Below, in pieces: positions 7,570 to 15,604 of a DNA stretch of 29,040 nucleotides. Under the pieces are notes generated by a model that saw nothing but the letters and a program-made list of their open reading frames with translations, did no database searches and was not told the DNA's origin. Within the stretch, counting starts at the first letter, position 1. Each line of letters opens with the position of its first letter. Source of the DNA: Chryseobacterium gleum (GTDB taxonomy: Bacteria > Bacteroidota > Bacteroidia > Flavobacteriales_D > Crocinitomicaceae). Where the stretch lies: NCBI GenBank assembly GCA_943326825.2, contig CALPUT020000003.1, forward strand, positions 1 through 29,040, given 5' to 3'. Made by a program: the position numbers and the translations under genes.

Positions 7570-9237
7570 ATGTATAAAAAACTTATTTTATTCAGTCTTT
7601 TATCTTCACTGTTTTCATTGAATGCACAAGAAGATAAAGGTTCCATTACTGGTAATATTGAGAGTACATTTCAATATTTAAGAGCTGATTCATTAATTGG
7701 TGCTAGTTTACCTCCTGAAAAAGGATTGATCAATACTTACATGAATGTTTTCTATACAAATAAAGGATTCAAAGCTGGAGGTAGATTTGAATCATATGCT
7801 CCTCACATCAATGGATATCCAAATGTTTTCAGTGGAACTGGTGTAGGAATGAGATATGTTGGTTATGCTAATAAATTGATAGATGTAACTTTAGGTAACT
7901 TTTATGAACAATTTGGCTCAGGAGCTTTATTGAGAGCTTATGAAAACCGAGCATTAGGTTATGACAATGAAATGGATGGTATGCGTTTAATCGTTAAACC
8001 TCATGTTGGAGTTGTATTCAAAGGGGTTTATGGTTACCAACGACAATCTTTTACGAGTGGAAGAGTTGACTTATCGACAGGTATAGTAAGAGGGTTGGAT
8101 GGAGAAATTCATATCAATGAACTATTTAAAAGTTTAATTGAAAAAAAGTTTGATGTCACAATTGGCGGTTCATTTGTAAGTAAATACCAAAAAGACGATA
8201 ATGATAAATTGATTTTACCTGAAAATGTAGGAAGTTATGGTGGTAGAGTAAAATTACGTTACGGAAAAATAACGTTTGATGCAGAATATTCTATAAAAGA
8301 AAATGATCCTTCTTCAGATAATAAATATATATACAATCAAGGTAAATCCGCTTTATTCAATTTGGGCTATTCAAAAAAAGGTTTTGGCTTTTCTTTTTCA
8401 GGGAAATCAGTTGATAACATGAGCTACAGATCTGATCGAACGAAAGGTTTGCAAATGGATTTAATCAATTATTTACCTTCGATGAATAAAACACATACCT
8501 ATAATTTGGTTGCTTCTTTGTATCCTTATGCTACACAATTAAATGGTGAAGTAGCATATCAAACTGAAGTGGTGTATACAATCCCAAAAGGCTCTAAGAT
8601 TGGTGGAAAATATGGAACAACTATCAATGCAAATTATTCATCTGCCTATAAACCGTATCAGACTAATGCTGGAATTAATCCAAAAGATTCAACTGGAATT
8701 GCATACAAAAGTGATTTATTTTCCACAAGTAAAGATCTTTATTGGCGGGATATAAACGTGAGTATTTCTCGAAAATTCTCAAAATCATTTAATATTATTT
8801 TGAATTATTTCGACATCAAGTTAAATAATGATGTTGCAAAAGTGACAGAAGATGCCAAAGGTATTATTAATGCTCATATTGGAGTGATTGAATTTGGATA
8901 TAAACTAAATAAAAATCATTCTCTTAGAGTTGAATTACAAGAATTAATCACTAGCAAGGGAACAGGAAGAGATAAAGGAGACTGGGCTACAGCCGTTGTG
9001 GAGTACAATTTTAAATCTAATTGGTTTTTGGGAGTAATGGACCAATATAATTATGCGAATCCTGAAGAATCTTTGAGAATCCATTATGTAATCGGAACGG
9101 TTGGTTATGTTCATGAATCAACACGATTTACAGTTTCAGTTGGTCGACAAAGAGCAGGTTTATTCTGTGTTGGTGGTGTCTGTCGAAATGTACCTGCTTC
9201 AAATGGATTAACCCTTTCATTTACCCAAAGTTTCTAA
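7570..9237 (+). CDS. DUF6029 family outer-membrane beta-barrel protein
   Basis: 555 residues. Signal peptide 1-19 (YKKLILFSLLSSLFSLNAQ), then a protein of alternating strands throughout. Motifs such as GLINTYMNVFYTNKGFKAGG, RFESY and LGNFYEQFGSGALLRAYENR match what I know as DUF6029 in Bacteroidota. The protein ends in an aromatic strand (LTLSFTQSF), like an outer-membrane barrel C-terminus. The only two cysteines in the whole protein are C533 and C538 in 'GLFCVGGVCRNVP', close to the C-terminus. It sits between tlpA (29-base gap) and the Omp28 gene (25-base gap), so one transcript is likely. No function has been established that I know of. The cysteine pair and the thioredoxin neighbour suggest a redox-sensitive outer-membrane channel or assembly factor, which is inference. 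Confidence 0.85.
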   Translation: MYKKLILFSLLSSLFSLNAQEDKGSITGNIESTFQYLRADSLIGASLPPEKGLINTYMNVFYTNKGFKAGGRFESYAPHINGYPNVFSGTGVGMRYVGYANKLIDVTLGNFYEQFGSGALLRAYENRALGYDNEMDGMRLIVKPHVGVVFKGVYGYQRQSFTSGRVDLSTGIVRGLDGEIHINELFKSLIEKKFDVTIGGSFVSKYQKDDNDKLILPENVGSYGGRVKLRYGKITFDAEYSIKENDPSSDNKYIYNQGKSALFNLGYSKKGFGFSFSGKSVDNMSYRSDRTKGLQMDLINYLPSMNKTHTYNLVASLYPYATQLNGEVAYQTEVVYTIPKGSKIGGKYGTTINANYSSAYKPYQTNAGINPKDSTGIAYKSDLFSTSKDLYWRDINVSISRKFSKSFNIILNYFDIKLNNDVAKVTEDAKGIINAHIGVIEFGYKLNKNHSLRVELQELITSKGTGRDKGDWATAVVEYNFKSNWFLGVMDQYNYANPEESLRIHYVIGTVGYVHESTRFTVSVGRQRAGLFCVGGVCRNVPASNGLTLSFTQSF

Positions 9238-9262
9238 TAATTTAACTCTAAATATAATAACT

Positions 9263-10204
9263 ATGAAAAAGTTTATTTTAGGCACTATTCTACTTTTAGC
9301 TTTCGCATTTCAATCGTGTGATAAAGTAAAAAATCCTTATCCAAAACAATATGTGGATATAGACACAACGTTATTATTCGGAATGAATTTAGAAACATAT
9401 AAAAACACATTGTGGCCAAATTTTGGTCCAAATTCAAATACGAATGTAAATGTATTGATCGAGGATTTTACTGGTCATAAATGTGTGAATTGTCCTAATG
9501 CTGCAATCGAAGCAAGAAATATTGAAGGTCAACATGAAGGGAGAGTTTTTGTAGCAAGTATACATTCTGGTCCGAGCGCATCTACTTATTTCCAAAGTTA
9601 TCAATTTGCACCCTTTACAACAAATTTTACGACAACTGAAGGACTGGCTATTTCAACAGAGTTAACTGATGGAGGTTTTATTGGTAATCCTTCAGGAACT
9701 AACAATAGAAAAATGTTTGGTGGTTTTAAATTTCAGAATTATTCAAGTTGGGCTTCAAATGTTTCAAGTATCTTAACTTCAAATGTCTTAAAAGTTAACC
9801 TTCAATCTTTTACTAATTATTTTCCAGAAACTAGAGGTGTATTTTTACACACTGAAGTGGATAAAATATCTACTGATTCTTTGGAATTGTATCAAGTTGT
9901 ATATTTAATTGAAGATTCTATTGTGAAACCACAAACTTTACCAAACAATACTAATGATTTAAACTATGTTCATAGAGATGTTCATAGAGGAAATATTGAT
10001 GGAAAAGCAATGGGTAGAAAAATCACAGAAGATATGAAAGTTGATAAAAATGGTGCTTTAATAACAGGCGATAAATACTATTTAAATTACAGTTACCGTT
10101 TACCAGATCAATACAATCCTGACAATATGCATTTATTGATTTATGTCTATAGAAATGATACGAAAGAAATACTTCAAGTAATTAAGCAGAAGATTAAACC
10201 ATAA
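9263..10204 (+). CDS. Omp28-related outer-membrane lipoprotein with CxxC
   Basis: 313 residues. The N-terminus MKKFILGTILLLAFAFQSC gives a lipoprotein signal with lipidated Cys19 (relaxed lipobox, common in this phylum). Residues about 63-80 read NVLIEDFTGHKCVNCPNAA, the Omp28 signature: a thioredoxin-like fold with a C74-V-N-C77 pair. The C-terminal part (about 170-313) is a beta domain ending VYRNDTKEILQVIKQKI. Omp28 was described as a surface antigen of Porphyromonas; its biochemical function is not settled. As the third gene of the TlpA-DUF6029 operon it probably acts at the outer membrane with them. No clear terminator follows; 10205-10400 is AT-rich and I see no gene in it. Confidence 0.88.
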   Translation: MKKFILGTILLLAFAFQSCDKVKNPYPKQYVDIDTTLLFGMNLETYKNTLWPNFGPNSNTNVNVLIEDFTGHKCVNCPNAAIEARNIEGQHEGRVFVASIHSGPSASTYFQSYQFAPFTTNFTTTEGLAISTELTDGGFIGNPSGTNNRKMFGGFKFQNYSSWASNVSSILTSNVLKVNLQSFTNYFPETRGVFLHTEVDKISTDSLELYQVVYLIEDSIVKPQTLPNNTNDLNYVHRDVHRGNIDGKAMGRKITEDMKVDKNGALITGDKYYLNYSYRLPDQYNPDNMHLLIYVYRNDTKEILQVIKQKIKP

Positions 10205-10403
10205 AATAAATTTTTGTCTACAAAATATTAGCAGAAAATATCGAACAAAACGTTAATAATAAAATCAATAAATACTTTATCTTATTCAATCTAATGTAAT
10301 TTTGATGTGAATTTAATCAAAAATATTATATCATAAAACGATATAAACACTGGCTTTAAATAAATTAAAATTAAAATACGCTTACTTTTTTTTAAAATAA
10401 ATT

Positions 10404-10433
10404 TTGTCAATTAGAATATTCAATTTATATTTG
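10404..10433 (+). promoter_or_regulatory. Promoter of the peroxiredoxin gene (TTG - 19 bp - TATATTTG)
   Basis: TTG at 10404-10406 and TATATTTG at 10426-10433 match both Bacteroidota promoter boxes with a 19-base spacer, 31 bases upstream of the ATG at 10465. The spacer holds a near-palindrome centred on GAATATTC. Confidence 0.6.
10409..10425. promoter_or_regulatory. Near-palindrome in the bcp promoter spacer, candidate operator
   Basis: AATTAGAATATTCAATT (10409-10425) is an interrupted palindrome that fills the spacer between the -33 and -7 boxes. It shares the 12-mer GAATATTCAATT with the palindrome upstream of tlpA. A protein bound here would block the promoter. Functional status is inference. 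Confidence 0.3.
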
Positions 10434-10464
10434 ATTAAATATTCGTCAAAACAATGTTTACAAA

Positions 10465-10944
10465 ATGAGCAAATTAAAATTTTTAAAAGTCGGAGATAAA
10501 GCTCCAATGTTTATAGGTCAAAATCAAACTGGAGAAACAATCTATTCTTCTGATCTAATTGGTAAAAAATGGGCCATCTATTTTTATCCAAAAGATAGCA
10601 CACCTGGATGTACTATGCAAGCCTGTAACATTAGAGATAATTACTCTGCATTATCAGAAAAAGGAATTAAAATTTTTGGCGTTAGTGCAGACACTGAAGC
10701 TTCACATCAAAAATTTATTGAAAAGCAACAATTAAATTTTCCTCTTATAGCTGATGTTGATAAAACAATCATTGAGGCCTATGGAGTTTGGGGACATAAA
10801 AAATTCATGGGAAAAGAATACGATGGAATTCATCGTACAACATTCGTCGTGAACGAAAAAGGAATTATCATAGGAATCATTGATAAACCAAAGACAAAAG
10901 CACACGCAGAAGAAATTTTTGAAATTTTTGAAAAAGAAATTTAG
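10465..10944 (+). CDS. bcp: Thioredoxin-dependent thiol peroxidase (BCP/PrxQ-type peroxiredoxin)
   Basis: 159 residues with no signal peptide, hence cytoplasmic. It reduces hydrogen peroxide and organic hydroperoxides using thioredoxin. The active-site block FYPKDSTPGCTMQAC carries peroxidatic C49 and resolving C54, the five-residue spacing typical of BCP/PrxQ. The conserved Thr and Pro (T46-P47) precede C49. 'KIFGVSAD' and 'HRTTFVVNEKGII' are standard peroxiredoxin strands. Length is normal for the family. The gene has its own good promoter and follows the envelope thiol operon, with recA about 115 bases downstream under a separate promoter candidate. The candidate operator in its promoter suggests regulated expression, possibly by oxidative or thiol stress (inference). 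Confidence 0.95.
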   Translation: MSKLKFLKVGDKAPMFIGQNQTGETIYSSDLIGKKWAIYFYPKDSTPGCTMQACNIRDNYSALSEKGIKIFGVSADTEASHQKFIEKQQLNFPLIADVDKTIIEAYGVWGHKKFMGKEYDGIHRTTFVVNEKGIIIGIIDKPKTKAHAEEIFEIFEKEI

Positions 10945-10973
10945 TGCGTAAATAGATTACGATCATCTAACTA

Positions 10974-10981
10974 TATCTTTG
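10974..10981 (+). promoter_or_regulatory. Putative -7 element of recA
   Basis: TATCTTTG is an exact TAnnTTTG match, 78 bases before the recA ATG, leaving a leader of roughly 70 bases. No TTG lies at the ideal -33 distance. Confidence 0.4.
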
Positions 10982-11059
10982 TATCATAAATAAAAACAAT
11001 ATATAACCATTCGTTGAAATCAGTAACGAAGATTGAAAACGAAGTAAAACAAAAGCGAT

Positions 11060-12094
11060 ATGGCAGCAAAAGAAGTAAACGCAGACAAATTAAAAGCTTT
11101 ACAGCTTACAATGGAGAAATTAGACAAAACATACGGTAAAGGAACCGTTATGAAATTGGGAGATTCTCCGATAGTAGATATTGAAGTAATTCCTTCAGGT
11201 TCTTTAACACTAGATTTAGCACTTGGTGTTCAAGGATATCCAAAAGGACGTATAGTTGAAATCTTCGGACCTGAATCATCAGGTAAAACAACATTGGCAA
11301 TTCATGCAATTGCAGAAGTTCAAAAACAAGGTGGAATTGCTGCATTTATAGATGCTGAACATGCATTTGATCAATTTTACGCACAAAAGTTAGGTGTTGA
11401 CGTAGGAAACTTATTGATTTCACAACCAGATAATGGAGAACAAGCATTAGAAATTGCGGATAATTTAATTCGTTCTGGAGCAGTCGATCTAGTGGTAATT
11501 GATTCAGTTGCAGCTTTAACACCAAAAGCAGAGATTGAAGGAGAAATGGGTGATTCACAAATGGGATTACAAGCTCGTTTAATGTCAAAAGCATTAAGAA
11601 AATTAACCGGTTCAATTAACAAAGCAGGATGTTGTTGTATCTTCATTAATCAATTACGTGAAAAAATTGGTGTAATGTTTGGAAATCCAGAAACAACAAC
11701 AGGTGGAAATGCTTTAAAATTCTACGCATCAGTAAGAGTTGATATCAGAAGAGCTGCTCAAATAAAAGATGGTGAAGAAGTTCTTGGAAATAGAATTAAA
11801 GTAAAAGTGGTGAAAAATAAAATTGCCCCACCTTTTAGAAAAGCTGAATTTGATATCATGTATGGAGAAGGGATTTCTAAAGTTGGTGAAATCATCGATT
11901 TAGGTGTTGAATTAAATGTTATCAAGAAAAGTGGATCTTGGTTCTCATATGGTGAAACACGTTTAGGACAAGGAAGAGATGCTGTAAAACAAATCATTCT
12001 TGATAACCCTGAATTATTCTTAGAATTAGAACAAAAAATTAAAGACGCTCTTAGAAAAGATGCTAGCATTTTAGTTGCTACTGAAGAAGACTAA
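11060..12094 (+). CDS. recA: RecA recombinase
   Basis: 344 residues, full length for the family. RecA forms ATP-dependent filaments on single-stranded DNA, catalyses strand exchange and drives repair. Walker A is GPESSGKT at residues 70-77 and Walker B is LVVIDSV near 145. The loop L1/L2 regions (EGEMGDSQMGLQARLMSKALRK and FINQLREKIGVMFGNPETTTGG, the latter split across the conserved motif) are intact. The C-terminal domain ends in the usual acidic tail (ATEED). The gene stands alone between a promoter candidate and a strong intrinsic terminator. I saw no convincing LexA-type operator upstream. Confidence 0.98.
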   Translation: MAAKEVNADKLKALQLTMEKLDKTYGKGTVMKLGDSPIVDIEVIPSGSLTLDLALGVQGYPKGRIVEIFGPESSGKTTLAIHAIAEVQKQGGIAAFIDAEHAFDQFYAQKLGVDVGNLLISQPDNGEQALEIADNLIRSGAVDLVVIDSVAALTPKAEIEGEMGDSQMGLQARLMSKALRKLTGSINKAGCCCIFINQLREKIGVMFGNPETTTGGNALKFYASVRVDIRRAAQIKDGEEVLGNRIKVKVVKNKIAPPFRKAEFDIMYGEGISKVGEIIDLGVELNVIKKSGSWFSYGETRLGQGRDAVKQIILDNPELFLELEQKIKDALRKDASILVATEED

Positions 12095-12115
12095 GACAAA
12101 CTGCATATCGTTAAG

Positions 12116-12143
12116 AACAGCGCACTTACCTGCGCTGTTTTTT
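12116..12143 (+). terminator. Rho-independent terminator after recA
   Basis: The stem AACAGCGCA / TGCGCTGTT (9 bp, 6-base loop CTTACC) is GC-rich for this genome and is followed directly by a T run, 21 bases after the recA stop. Confidence 0.92.
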
Positions 12144-12168
12144 TATGTAATAATCTTGAAAGGTTTAT

Positions 12169-12176
12169 TAATTTTG
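12169..12176 (+). promoter_or_regulatory. Possible -7 element of the EamA transporter gene
   Basis: TAATTTTG fits TAnnTTTG, 12 bases before the ATG and just after the recA terminator. No -33 TTG was found and the leader would be very short, so confidence is low. Confidence 0.3.
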
Positions 12177-12188
12177 CAAAAAACGTAA

Positions 12189-13076
12189 ATGAAACAAACA
12201 AAAAAAAAATACATTCTTCTATTAGTCTTTTGTTGTTTAATCTGGGGAAGTACTTTTACTGTTATAAAAGATATAACGACAAAAGTAGACGCCTTCTTAC
12301 TTTCATCATTAAGAAATTGGATTGCCGTCTTAGCTTTTTTAATATACCTAATCATTTCAAAAAAACTACACACATTAAAAAATAAAAGTGCTATTAAATA
12401 CGGTATTATTTTAGGTGTAATAATCGGTGCAATATACATAGTTCAAACAATTGGATTAAATATCACAAGTTCAACACATAGTGCATTTATTACAAGTTCA
12501 GCAGTAATATTAGTCCCGATTTTATTATTGTTTTCCGGACAAAATAAACTGGATAAAACACAAATCTCAACAATGGGAATCGTTGGAATAGGAATCTATT
12601 TTTTAACAAATGGAAACTCAAATTCAAGTTATAATTTAGGTGATGTGTTGACATTGATATGTGCTGTAATTTGTGCCTTGAATATAATATTATCAGGAGA
12701 ATATGTTAGAAAATCAGAATTGAATGGAATTATCTTTTATCAATTTTTATTTGCTGGAATCATATCAACAATAGCATTATTGATTAAAACTGGAATAACG
12801 AAAGATGAAATAATATTTGAATTGGATGCAATACCTAGCATTTTATATCTAAGTTTAATTGGTACTTTATTATGCTATTTCATCATGATTTATGTTCAAC
12901 AATATATTAGTACAATACTCACTGCTATGATATTGTCATTGGAACCAATATTTGCCACAACTGCAAGTTATTTCTATACAGGAGAAACAATAACACTAAT
13001 AGAATTATTTGGAGGACTATTAATAATATCAGGAATAACCTATTATAATCTAAAATCAGAAAAAATAAAAGCTTAA
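12189..13076 (+). CDS. EamA/DMT-family membrane transporter
   Basis: 295 residues with about ten hydrophobic segments in two similar halves, the two-EamA-domain layout of the drug/metabolite transporter superfamily. The family signature appears near the start (LLVFCCLIWGSTFTVIKDI, with WGSTF around residue 20). A second-half signature is LSLEPIFATTASYFYTGETIT, where the 'LEP' followed by a turn is typical. Basic residues flank the ends. Members export amino acids, nucleobases or other small metabolites; the substrate cannot be told from sequence. The TAA stop abuts the stop codon of the convergent gene with no base between them, and I see no terminator hairpin there. Confidence 0.88.
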   Translation: MKQTKKKYILLLVFCCLIWGSTFTVIKDITTKVDAFLLSSLRNWIAVLAFLIYLIISKKLHTLKNKSAIKYGIILGVIIGAIYIVQTIGLNITSSTHSAFITSSAVILVPILLLFSGQNKLDKTQISTMGIVGIGIYFLTNGNSNSSYNLGDVLTLICAVICALNIILSGEYVRKSELNGIIFYQFLFAGIISTIALLIKTGITKDEIIFELDAIPSILYLSLIGTLLCYFIMIYVQQYISTILTAMILSLEPIFATTASYFYTGETITLIELFGGLLIISGITYYNLKSEKIKA

Positions 13077-13904
13077 TTATTTTACTTTCTTTTTGTAATT
13101 AAAATTCATTCCTAAAACCATATTGGACTGTAAAAACCAAAAGTTTTGACTTGCTTTATCAACTTTATATAATGTAGTTCTAATTGAAGGCATATCAATA
13201 AATCCGGCCTTCAATTCTGTTTGAAAAAAGAAACGATTCCAAAATTCAACATTAAGTGCTACTAAACCACCAATACCAAATCCAGCAACATGAAATTGAT
13301 CATAACGAGCATTTCCCATCAAGGTAGTATTCGAACGAGGATATAAAATTCCAGAACCAATTCCTTCTATCAATTTTAATTTAAATTTGCCTTTTAAATA
13401 AAAAGGATCATTTCTTCGCAATTCAACATTTAAATAATTTAAACCATCAGTATGCTCAAATTGTAAAAATTTAGGTTGAATATCGAATGATGCATTATCA
13501 TAAATTCCATCATATTGAGGAAAACCTGAATTTTTGATGTAACCATCCATTTGAACTGTTTGATATGATTTCATAACATACTTCATATGATCTGAAGCAA
13601 TTGAAATATCATATTTTTCATTGATGAAATAACCGATTCTAAAGTTATATTGTGGAATTGTGATCGTAGCTGGATTCACATAAGTACTAAATCCTTTAGC
13701 AACTTTATCATGAGCTGTAACATCATATATTGTAAAATCATAATTCAACCCTTGAAAATGAATATCAGATTTTGTGTAAGCATCTCTATTCCAGCCCCAA
13801 TAGAAATAAAAACTTCCTTTTTTAGAAATTGTTGGAGTTGCATCTTGAGAATAAACAATCGTAGATAAAGTCAATGCAATTAATAAAATATTTTTCATTT
13901 TCAT
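13077..13904 (-). CDS. Outer-membrane beta-barrel protein of unknown function
   Basis: 275 residues. Signal peptide KNILLIALTLSTIVYSQ ends near residue 19; ATG at 13904 and 13898 are both possible starts. The mature protein is rich in aromatic, alternating strands: FYFYWGWNRDAYTKSDIHF near 32, YNFRIGYFINEKYDISIASDHMKYVM, NYLNVELRR, and a final strand WFLQSNMVLGMNFNYKKK. This fits an outer-membrane barrel of roughly ten strands. I do not recognise the family; similar Flavobacteriales proteins are usually annotated only as outer-membrane beta-barrel. It is a single gene, convergent with the EamA transporter with no gap between stop codons and divergent from the copper monooxygenase operon. No functional context is evident. 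Confidence 0.75.
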   Translation of the reverse strand: MKMKNILLIALTLSTIVYSQDATPTISKKGSFYFYWGWNRDAYTKSDIHFQGLNYDFTIYDVTAHDKVAKGFSTYVNPATITIPQYNFRIGYFINEKYDISIASDHMKYVMKSYQTVQMDGYIKNSGFPQYDGIYDNASFDIQPKFLQFEHTDGLNYLNVELRRNDPFYLKGKFKLKLIEGIGSGILYPRSNTTLMGNARYDQFHVAGFGIGGLVALNVEFWNRFFFQTELKAGFIDMPSIRTTLYKVDKASQNFWFLQSNMVLGMNFNYKKKVK

Positions 13905-13919
13905 TAGTTAAAAATCATA

Positions 13920-13927
13920 CAAAAGTA
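13920..13927 (-). promoter_or_regulatory. Possible -7 element of the 13904 barrel gene
   Basis: TACTTTTG on the minus strand fits TAnnTTTG, 15 bases before the ATG at 13904. No clear -33 box was found. Confidence 0.35.
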
Positions 13928-14025
13928 ATATTAATGAAGTAAATAAAACATGATAATTATTAGTAGAATGTATATTTATTAACGTTTTAAAAAAAATATG
14001 TAACTTTCACTTAAAATAACTTATT

Positions 14026-15597
14026 ATGAATAAAATAATCTCAACCCTATTTTTATTTTTAAGTACAATAACACTTGCGCAAACCTGGAGTAATGAAGTT
14101 GCACCAATTTTCTACAATAAATGTGCTCAATGTCATCATTCAGGAGGGATTTCATCAACATCATTAACTACTTTTAATGAAGTAAGTCCAATGGCAAATG
14201 CAATTAATACATATATCACAAATGATGAAATGCCGCCATGGCCACCTAACAACAACTACCAACAATACGTTCATAATCGCGCACTAAGCTCAACAGATAA
14301 AACAACCATTTTAGATTGGATTGCAAATGGTTTTCAAGAAGGAAATTCTACAAATACTCCTCCTCCACCCGTATTTAATGATGGTGCACTTTTAGGTGCC
14401 GGTGATTTAGAAGTGAGAATTCCAACTTACACAAGCAAAGCACAAATTGGTCATGACGACTATGTTTGTTTTTCAATACCAAGTGGTTTAACGGCTAATC
14501 GAGTTATAAAATCAGTTGAGATTATCCCTGGAAACAGACAAATCGTACATCATGCATTAATATATTTAGATCCAACAGGAAATGAAGTAACAGATTCAAC
14601 AGGTGGCGATTGTTCAAGTCCAGCCATACAAACAACATCGCTGATCGCTGGTTATACGCCAGGAGCGACACCAATGACTTTACCATCAGTCTCTCCATTA
14701 AAATTAGGCATACCAATAACATCTAGTTCAAATATTTATTTTGCAATGCATTATCCAGCCGGAAGTTTTGGAGAAAAAGATAGTACGAAAGTGATTTTTC
14801 ATTTTTATCCCATAAATGAAACGGGAATAAGGCAGGTATATGCATCTCCAATTATTGAAAATTGGAACTTTACGTTACCACCAAATATAGTAACAACCGT
14901 AAACGGTTCCTATCCTGCTGGAAATTCGGGACTAACAAACAATATATCAATTCTGAGTGTATTTCCTCACATGCATCTTGTGGGAAAAGATATTAAATCA
15001 TTTGCTATTACACCTGCAACTGACACTGTTAAATTTATAGATATCAATAAATGGGATTTCCATTGGCAAGATTTTTATTTCTTTAAACACATGCCTTATC
15101 TTCCAATAGGGACAAAAATTAAAGCCGTTGGACATTATGATAATACAACTTCAAATATCAACAACCCAAATAATCCACCAATCACAGTTTATCCTGGATT
15201 AAATACTACAGATGAAATGTTTTTAATCTATTTTCATTACATGGTGCATCAAACTGGTGATGAAAATTATGACATGGAAGCCTTGATGACTGCAGAAGTA
15301 AACAATCTATTAAAAGATGAAAATACGAATGGTGTTTCTATTTACCCTAACCCTTCTTCAAATGAATTCACAATTAATTTCGAAGGAAAAAAAGGAGATA
15401 AATACAGTATAATAATCTATGATACTCAAGGTAAAATTGTTTCTACAATTGCAGATAAATTAATAGCTGAAAATGAAAATATTACTTCAACTTGGGATGG
15501 AAATACTACTCAAGGAGAAACTGTAAAAAAAGGTTTATACTTTGTATCTATTAACTTAAATGGAACGTTTTTAAGTAAACGAATTATCAAAAACTAA
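14026..15597 (+). CDS. Secreted cytochrome c / copper type II monooxygenase-like protein with T9SS signal
   Basis: 523 residues. Signal peptide 1-19 (ending TLAQ). Residues about 20-105 form a c-type heme domain: haem-binding C33-A-Q-C36-H37 with axial-Met candidate M69 in DEMPPWPP. Residues about 125-425 match the copper type II ascorbate-dependent monooxygenase (PHM/DBH) fold with all six expected ligands: H175-H176 (IVHHALIY), H242 (FAMHYPAG), H315 and H317 (FPHMHLVGK) and M398 (TDEMFLIYFHY). Residues about 436-523 are a T9SS type A sorting domain (VSIYPNPSSNEFTI ... KKGLYFVSIN ... SKRIIKN). Known family members hydroxylate C-H bonds next to peptides or catechols using two copper sites. 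Here the haem may deliver electrons instead of ascorbate, which is inference. TAACTTTC at 14001-14008 is a one-mismatch -7 box. The RDD gene follows after 7 bases. Confidence 0.9.
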   Translation: MNKIISTLFLFLSTITLAQTWSNEVAPIFYNKCAQCHHSGGISSTSLTTFNEVSPMANAINTYITNDEMPPWPPNNNYQQYVHNRALSSTDKTTILDWIANGFQEGNSTNTPPPPVFNDGALLGAGDLEVRIPTYTSKAQIGHDDYVCFSIPSGLTANRVIKSVEIIPGNRQIVHHALIYLDPTGNEVTDSTGGDCSSPAIQTTSLIAGYTPGATPMTLPSVSPLKLGIPITSSSNIYFAMHYPAGSFGEKDSTKVIFHFYPINETGIRQVYASPIIENWNFTLPPNIVTTVNGSYPAGNSGLTNNISILSVFPHMHLVGKDIKSFAITPATDTVKFIDINKWDFHWQDFYFFKHMPYLPIGTKIKAVGHYDNTTSNINNPNNPPITVYPGLNTTDEMFLIYFHYMVHQTGDENYDMEALMTAEVNNLLKDENTNGVSIYPNPSSNEFTINFEGKKGDKYSIIIYDTQGKIVSTIADKLIAENENITSTWDGNTTQGETVKKGLYFVSINLNGTFLSKRIIKN

Positions 15598-15604
15598 TCA
15601 GTCG

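Noticed and set aside
10205..10403. A small RNA gene or riboswitch between omp28 and bcp
   Set aside because: The stretch is AT-rich with no stable hairpin or conserved element that I can see.
11346..12069. Long minus-strand open frames inside recA (e.g. 11346-11646, 11758-12069)
   Set aside because: They are antisense shadows of the highly conserved recA reading frame, with no signal, motif or start context of their own.
12143..12439. Minus-strand frame opposite the start of the EamA gene
   Set aside because: The plus strand encodes a clear multi-helix transporter with family motifs here; the opposite frame has no recognisable features.
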